Of a DNA stretch of 8,249 nucleotides, positions 4,357 to 8,249 are shown in pieces. The stretch covers positions 1-8,249 of the forward strand of contig JAJTHA010000194.1 in assembly GCA_021299565.1 (NCBI GenBank), written 5' to 3'. The position numbers were made by a program, and so were the translations under genes. Each line of letters opens with the position of its first letter. Position 1 is the stretch's first letter. Under the pieces are notes generated by a model. That model did not search any database. It had not been told where the DNA came from and worked only from the letters and a program-made list of their open reading frames with translations. The stretch comes from Candidatus Caenarcanales bacterium (GTDB lineage: Bacteria > Cyanobacteriota > Vampirovibrionia > LMEP-6097).

Positions 4357-7300
4357 TCTTGGTACGACACCAGATGGAACCAACGTATCAAAATCACCAT
4401 CAACAAAGCACAGATCAATGGTACTGTTACGGATTTTCCGGTATTTGTCAGGCTCTCTGATTTGCCGGCGGGATTTTTTGATGGCTCAAATATCAATGGT
4501 AGTGATTTGCGGGTAACTACTAGTGACGAAGTCACAGAACTAGCACGAGAAGTTGTATCACTCAACCGCACCGCTAACGACGGTGAATTGTGGTTCAAAG
4601 CACCATCTTTGAGTTCAACTACCAACGGAGTTTTTTATATATATTTCAATAATACAACTGCGACTGCGCCACTAGCCAATAGCACCTTTGGTTCTCAAAA
4701 CGTCTGGTCAAATGGCTTTGTGGCGGTTTATCACATGAATGCACTTACTAACGGGACTGCGAGTGTGCTTGATAGCACCAGCTTTGCTAGAGCTTGTACA
4801 CCTTTTGGAGGTATGACAGCGGGTAGTGATCTACTTAGTGGTAAATCAGGAAATTCTATAGATTTTGATGGGACAGATGATTTCTTAAATTGTGGCACCT
4901 CCACAAATATCAATGGAAATTTTCTTACCATGACTGCCTGGGTTTATCCTACAAACGTAACTGGCGGGGATAAAATGATTATCAACAAAGAGAATTCATA
5001 CGAATATGCTTTTAGACCTGCTACTTTAATGGCAGCCGTCGAAACAGCTGCAGTTGGTTCTTGGGATTGGGGCGGCTCACTAGGACCTGCAATTACAAAT
5101 ACCTGGCAATATAGTGTTTTCATTCACGACAATACGCAATGGACTTTTTATCTAAACAATAACACTCAAACAATTGCTCCTGCAGGTTCTCAAACTGGAG
5201 CTATTACGCCATACGCAACAAATCTTAGGATTGCAAATCGTACAAGTGCAAACGCTCCTTTAGCAGGTCGTATTGATGAAGTGCGCATAGCATCCAAAGC
5301 CCGCAACCGTAACTGGATCACCACCGAATACAACAACCAAAACGCACCAGCGACTTTTTATACAGTAGGCACAATTGAAAACCAAGAACCGCAAAACTGG
5401 TCCAACCGCATCCAAATCACCATCCCTCGCTCCCTGATAAACGGGTCTGTGATGGATTTCCCGGTCTATGTTGACCTCAATAATTTCCCTAATACATTTT
5501 TCACCAATTGCAAAGGCTCAGGTGCGGATATCAGAGTCACCTCTAGTGATGGAATCACTCAGCTTCCTACAGAAATTGTCTCCTTATCTCAAGCAACAAC
5601 CAATGGCGAGATGTGGTTTAGAGCACCGTCTCTTTCAAGTGCCAGTAATGCTAGCTTTTTTGTTTACTATGGCAATAACGGTGCCACCATGCCAAACGCC
5701 GCGTCTTCTATAGGCTCGCAACGAGTCTGGTCAAATGGTTTTGTGGCGGTCTATCACATGAATGCTGTTACTAATGGGACGGCGAGTGTGCTTGATAGTA
5801 CAAGCTTTGCCAATCATGGTACGCCAAGAGGAAATATGTCTACAACTACTGGCGGTAGAATCGGTACTAGCATTACTTTTGATGGTACTAATGATAATGT
5901 CAACATTGGATCAGCTATATCTACTATATTGAATGGAAATAGTTTTAGTGTTAGCGCTTGGGATAGAAGACAAGCGATTAATGCTAGGCACTATTTCATT
6001 GGTAGAGATATAAGTGGTCCAAATAATCAGCATTTGCATCTTGGTTATAGAGATACTAATTTTTTCACATTCTCATTTTGGGCAAATGATTTAAACTCAG
6101 TTGCCTCTTATACAACTACAAATATATGGAGATATTCGTATGCAACTTATAATACCAATACTAATTCTCGGAGATTATATCAAGATGGCGTTTTAAATAA
6201 TTCGGACACCTCTCCTTCGGATTTAAGTGGAACCGGAAACTATTTTTTAGGACGAGCTGACACGAATTTTTTCAATGGTCAATTAGATGAAATCAAAATA
6301 TCCAATAAAGAGCGCAATCGTAACTGGGTAGCGACTGAGTACAACAACCAAAACAACGCAAGTGCTTTTGTGCAAGTAGGTAGTCCAATAGGACCAGAGC
6401 ATCTTGCGGATTGGGCATTTAGAATCCCACTGACTATCAACAAAGCCCAAGTCAACGGTTCTGTCACAGATTTCCCGGTCTATGTAGATCTCAATAATTT
6501 CCCAAATAGTTTTTTCACTAGCGCCAAATCCGACGGTTCGGATATCCGCATCACTACAAGTGATGGCGTCACTCGAGTACCTTTAGAGCTTGTGTCTTAT
6601 TCTGCAGCTACCACCAATGGTGAGTTGTGGTTTAGAGCGCCGTCTTTGACAAGCACTAGTAACGGGACATTTTATGTTTATTACGGTAATGCCAATGCTG
6701 GTTTCCCTGCTGCAAATAGCACTTATGGTTCGCAACAAGTTTGGAGTAATGGTTATGTTTCTGTTTGGCACTTGAATCAAGAGCCTAGCAATGCAAGTAA
6801 TGAAATATTGGAATCAAGTTATTTATCTAACCATATGACATCGGTGAATATGGCTGGAACAGAAATCAGACAAGGAAAACTTGGTAATTCAGTTAATTTT
6901 GATGGTAGTGATGATTATACTAATTCCATTTATCAATTTAATGGTTCAACTATAAGTGTATTTTCGAACTTCAACCTTTCGATGTGGGCTAAGCCAAATG
7001 CGACTAGACCTACTACTGCTGAAGCTAATTCAGGGACTACAGGTACTAGCGGGCAGCGTTATGCGATTACTGCAAGCCATGGTCAGAATTCTAATACTGG
7101 TGGAACTGGTATATCTATCGGAACTTCAGGGATTAGTGTATTTCATCACAAAGCAGGCTATATGCCTTCACCCCTGGTCTACGATACAACTATTAGTGGC
7201 TGGAATCATGTTTCTATAAACACCATTGCAAACGCAAATGTACTTTATGTCAATTCAAATCTTGTGAGAACAGGATTAACAACTACCCTAAGACAGTTTC

Positions 7301-8249
7301 CTGGTGCAGGAATAGCTGGTCCACCAGGATATGGTTATTATTCTGGAGAAATTGACGAGATTAGAGTATCCAGAAAAAGCAGAAGCCGCAACTGGATCAC
7401 AACAGAGTACAACAACCAAAACTCAGTGAGTAGTTTTGTGACAGTTGGCAGTCCAGCTGGTCCAGAGAATCTTGCAGACTGGGCATTTAGAATACCACTG
7501 ACTATCAACAAAGCTCAAGTCAACGGTTCTGTAACAGATTTCCCGGTATTTATCGACCTCAATAATTTTCCAAATAGTTTTTTCACTAGCGCCAAATCCG
7601 ACGGCTCAGATATCCGCATCACCACAAGTGATGGTGCGACTAGAGTGCCTGTCGAGCTTGTGTCATATTCTGCTGCAACTACCAATGGTGAGTTGTGGTT
7701 TAGAGCACCGTCTTTGACAAGCACTGCTAACGGGACCTTTTATGTTTATTACGGCAATAGTAATGCTCTCTTGCCTCCAGCTAATACTGCGTATGGCTCG
7801 CAACAAGTCTGGTCCAATGGTTTTGTGGCGGTATATCACATGAACTCACTTACAAACGGTACGGCGAGTGTTTTAGACTCCACAAGTTTTGCACGACATG
7901 GAACGCCAATAGGTGGAATGTCGACTTTGAGCGCCGGTAAAACAGGTGGCAGTGTTACTTTTGATGGTACAAATGATCACATCGATATAGGATCATCTAT
8001 TTCGAATATATTTAACGGTAATAGTTTTAGTGTGAGTATCTGGGATAGAAGGCAAGCTATCGGCGCTATTCACTATGCTATTGGTCGTAATACAAATGGT
8101 CCAGCCAATCAACACTTGGCTTTTGGTTATGGAGGAACAAACAATTTTATGTTTGCTTTCTGGGCTAATGATTTGAGCTCCCCTTCAACGTATACAACGA
8201 CAAATACTTGGAGATATTGGCATGGAACTTATAACACTAGCTCAAACTC
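4243..8249 (+). CDS. Giant secreted modular protein: signal peptide plus DUF2341/LamG-like repeats (3' end outside window)
   Basis: An uninterrupted frame of 1335 full codons that runs off the window. Residues 1-38 look like a Sec signal peptide: a basic n-region, the hydrophobic core IGLFVFLLFIVGIF (20-33), and NSAKA before S39. Four tandem units follow, with first Trp at residues 45, 386, 724 and 1080. Each starts with a DUF2341-like domain of about 115 residues (pattern xINGxVTDFPVxVxL, SDIRxTTSDG, ExWFRAPSL, YVYYGN, VWSNGFVAVYHMN). Each then has a LamG/concanavalin-A-like beta-sandwich domain (DFDGTxD, GxIDEVRIS) and a junction RNWITTEYNNQN. The composition is rich in Asn, Thr and Ser and poor in Lys, as in secreted proteins. 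Such folds commonly bind glycans or mediate adhesion; the ligand is unknown. The ATG at 4243 is chosen because it yields a compact signal peptide. Its ribosome site is poor (AGGA at 4225-4228), and GTG 4198 is an alternative that adds 15 basic residues. Confidence 0.9.
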   Translation, partial: MTSLEGKKLTGNSLLKLNHIGLFVFLLFIVGIFNSAKASWYDTRWNQRIKITINKAQINGTVTDFPVFVRLSDLPAGFFDGSNINGSDLRVTTSDEVTELAREVVSLNRTANDGELWFKAPSLSSTTNGVFYIYFNNTTATAPLANSTFGSQNVWSNGFVAVYHMNALTNGTASVLDSTSFARACTPFGGMTAGSDLLSGKSGNSIDFDGTDDFLNCGTSTNINGNFLTMTAWVYPTNVTGGDKMIINKENSYEYAFRPATLMAAVETAAVGSWDWGGSLGPAITNTWQYSVFIHDNTQWTFYLNNNTQTIAPAGSQTGAITPYATNLRIANRTSANAPLAGRIDEVRIASKARNRNWITTEYNNQNAPATFYTVGTIENQEPQNWSNRIQITIPRSLINGSVMDFPVYVDLNNFPNTFFTNCKGSGADIRVTSSDGITQLPTEIVSLSQATTNGEMWFRAPSLSSASNASFFVYYGNNGATMPNAASSIGSQRVWSNGFVAVYHMNAVTNGTASVLDSTSFANHGTPRGNMSTTTGGRIGTSITFDGTNDNVNIGSAISTILNGNSFSVSAWDRRQAINARHYFIGRDISGPNNQHLHLGYRDTNFFTFSFWANDLNSVASYTTTNIWRYSYATYNTNTNSRRLYQDGVLNNSDTSPSDLSGTGNYFLGRADTNFFNGQLDEIKISNKERNRNWVATEYNNQNNASAFVQVGSPIGPEHLADWAFRIPLTINKAQVNGSVTDFPVYVDLNNFPNSFFTSAKSDGSDIRITTSDGVTRVPLELVSYSAATTNGELWFRAPSLTSTSNGTFYVYYGNANAGFPAANSTYGSQQVWSNGYVSVWHLNQEPSNASNEILESSYLSNHMTSVNMAGTEIRQGKLGNSVNFDGSDDYTNSIYQFNGSTISVFSNFNLSMWAKPNATRPTTAEANSGTTGTSGQRYAITASHGQNSNTGGTGISIGTSGISVFHHKAGYMPSPLVYDTTISGWNHVSINTIANANVLYVNSNLVRTGLTTTLRQFPGAGIAGPPGYGYYSGEIDEIRVSRKSRSRNWITTEYNNQNSVSSFVTVGSPAGPENLADWAFRIPLTINKAQVNGSVTDFPVFIDLNNFPNSFFTSAKSDGSDIRITTSDGATRVPVELVSYSAATTNGELWFRAPSLTSTANGTFYVYYGNSNALLPPANTAYGSQQVWSNGFVAVYHMNSLTNGTASVLDSTSFARHGTPIGGMSTLSAGKTGGSVTFDGTNDHIDIGSSISNIFNGNSFSVSIWDRRQAIGAIHYAIGRNTNGPANQHLAFGYGGTNNFMFAFWANDLSSPSTYTTTNTWRYWHGTYNTSSN
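4375..5397 (+). repeat. Repeat unit 1 (341 residues) of the giant protein
   Basis: The most divergent unit. Its DUF2341 part has DGSNINGSDLRVTTSDE instead of the shorter loop of units 2-4. Its LamG-like part (from Trp155) has a typical FLTMTAWVYP strand. It carries two cysteines absent from the equivalent places in other units: Cys185 (RACTP, where others have HGTP or similar) and Cys217 (LNCGTS). These could form a disulfide. Confidence 0.85.
5398..6411 (+). repeat. Repeat unit 2 (338 residues) of the giant protein
   Basis: Its DUF2341 part is intermediate between unit 1 and units 3/4. Its LamG-like part (from Trp496) is the subtype with NGNSFSVSAWDRRQAI (Trp573), the same subtype as unit 4, and ends FNGQLDEIKISNKERNRNW. 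Confidence 0.85.
6412..7479 (+). repeat. Repeat unit 3 (356 residues) of the giant protein
   Basis: Its first 93 residues differ from unit 4 at only five positions. The LamG-like part (from Trp834) is of another type: SVWHLNQEPSNAS replaces AVYHMNxLTNGTA, and there is an insertion rich in Thr and Gly around 7000-7130. It is the longest unit and ends YSGEIDEIRVSRKSRSRNW. Confidence 0.85.
7480..8249 (+). repeat. Repeat unit 4 of the giant protein (cut by window end)
   Basis: The DUF2341 part is almost identical to that of unit 3. The LamG-like part (from Trp1190) instead matches units 1/2 in AVYHMN and unit 2 in NGNSFSVSIWDRRQAI (Trp1267), GPANQHL and YTTTNTWRY. The window ends about two thirds of the way through this unit. 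Confidence 0.85.

Noticed and set aside
4296..7724. Several short frames on both strands within the giant repeat gene (for example 4296-4625, 5468-5713, 6956-7219, 7515-7724)
   Set aside because: All lie within the continuous DUF2341/LamG frame; some recur at the same place in each repeat unit, as expected of shadows.
4375..8249. Repeated DNA considered as a CRISPR array or transposon
   Set aside because: The period is about 1 kb, the frame is continuous and the repeats encode protein domains; there are no short spaced repeats or transposase.

Overview
The window reads as bacterial chromosome with standard-code genes: TGA ends bioB, ddl and the third gene, and Trp is TGG. It is fairly AT-rich. 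No single gene fixes the lineage. A D-Ala-D-Ala ligase implies peptidoglycan. A giant secreted DUF2341/LamG-like protein is common in uncultured bacterial groups, including Patescibacteria-like and Melainabacteria-like lineages. That taxonomic hint is inference only.

Left part (1-2353, + strand): the C-terminal half of biotin synthase (bioB) overlaps D-alanine-D-alanine ligase (ddl) by 4 nt. Ddl in turn overlaps an unrecognised ATP-grasp-type protein by 26 nt. The overlaps suggest one translationally coupled operon. A convergent Na+/Ca2+-exchanger-like membrane protein (2360-3523, - strand) ends 6 nt after the third gene, with no evident terminator between them.

Middle part (3524-4242): this stretch looks gene-poor but is dense in signals. 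It holds a GC-rich segment and a perfect 11-bp inverted repeat. Next come two overlapping very short genes (38 and 46 codons), each with a strong Shine-Dalgarno sequence and each predicting one membrane helix. These are followed by a REP-like palindrome (on the - strand GTCATCCTGAGGAGC...AAGGATCTC), a 14-bp perfect bidirectional terminator hairpin, and a near-consensus sigma-70 promoter (TTGACA, 17 nt, TATCCT).

Right part (4243 to the window end, + strand): one open frame of at least 1335 codons has no stop before the window edge. It encodes a signal peptide and then four tandem units of about 340-356 residues. Each unit is a DUF2341-like domain plus a LamG/concanavalin-A-like domain, and the fourth is cut by the window edge. 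Units 3 and 4 share nearly identical DUF2341 parts, while units 2 and 4 share a LamG subtype, so the array looks mosaic. It is probably a large surface or secreted adhesin-like or carbohydrate-binding protein.

The most unusual items are the overlapping micro-gene pair with its surrounding signals, the orphan ATP-grasp gene coupled to ddl, and the mosaic repeat protein. No complete known defence, mobile or CRISPR system is visible.
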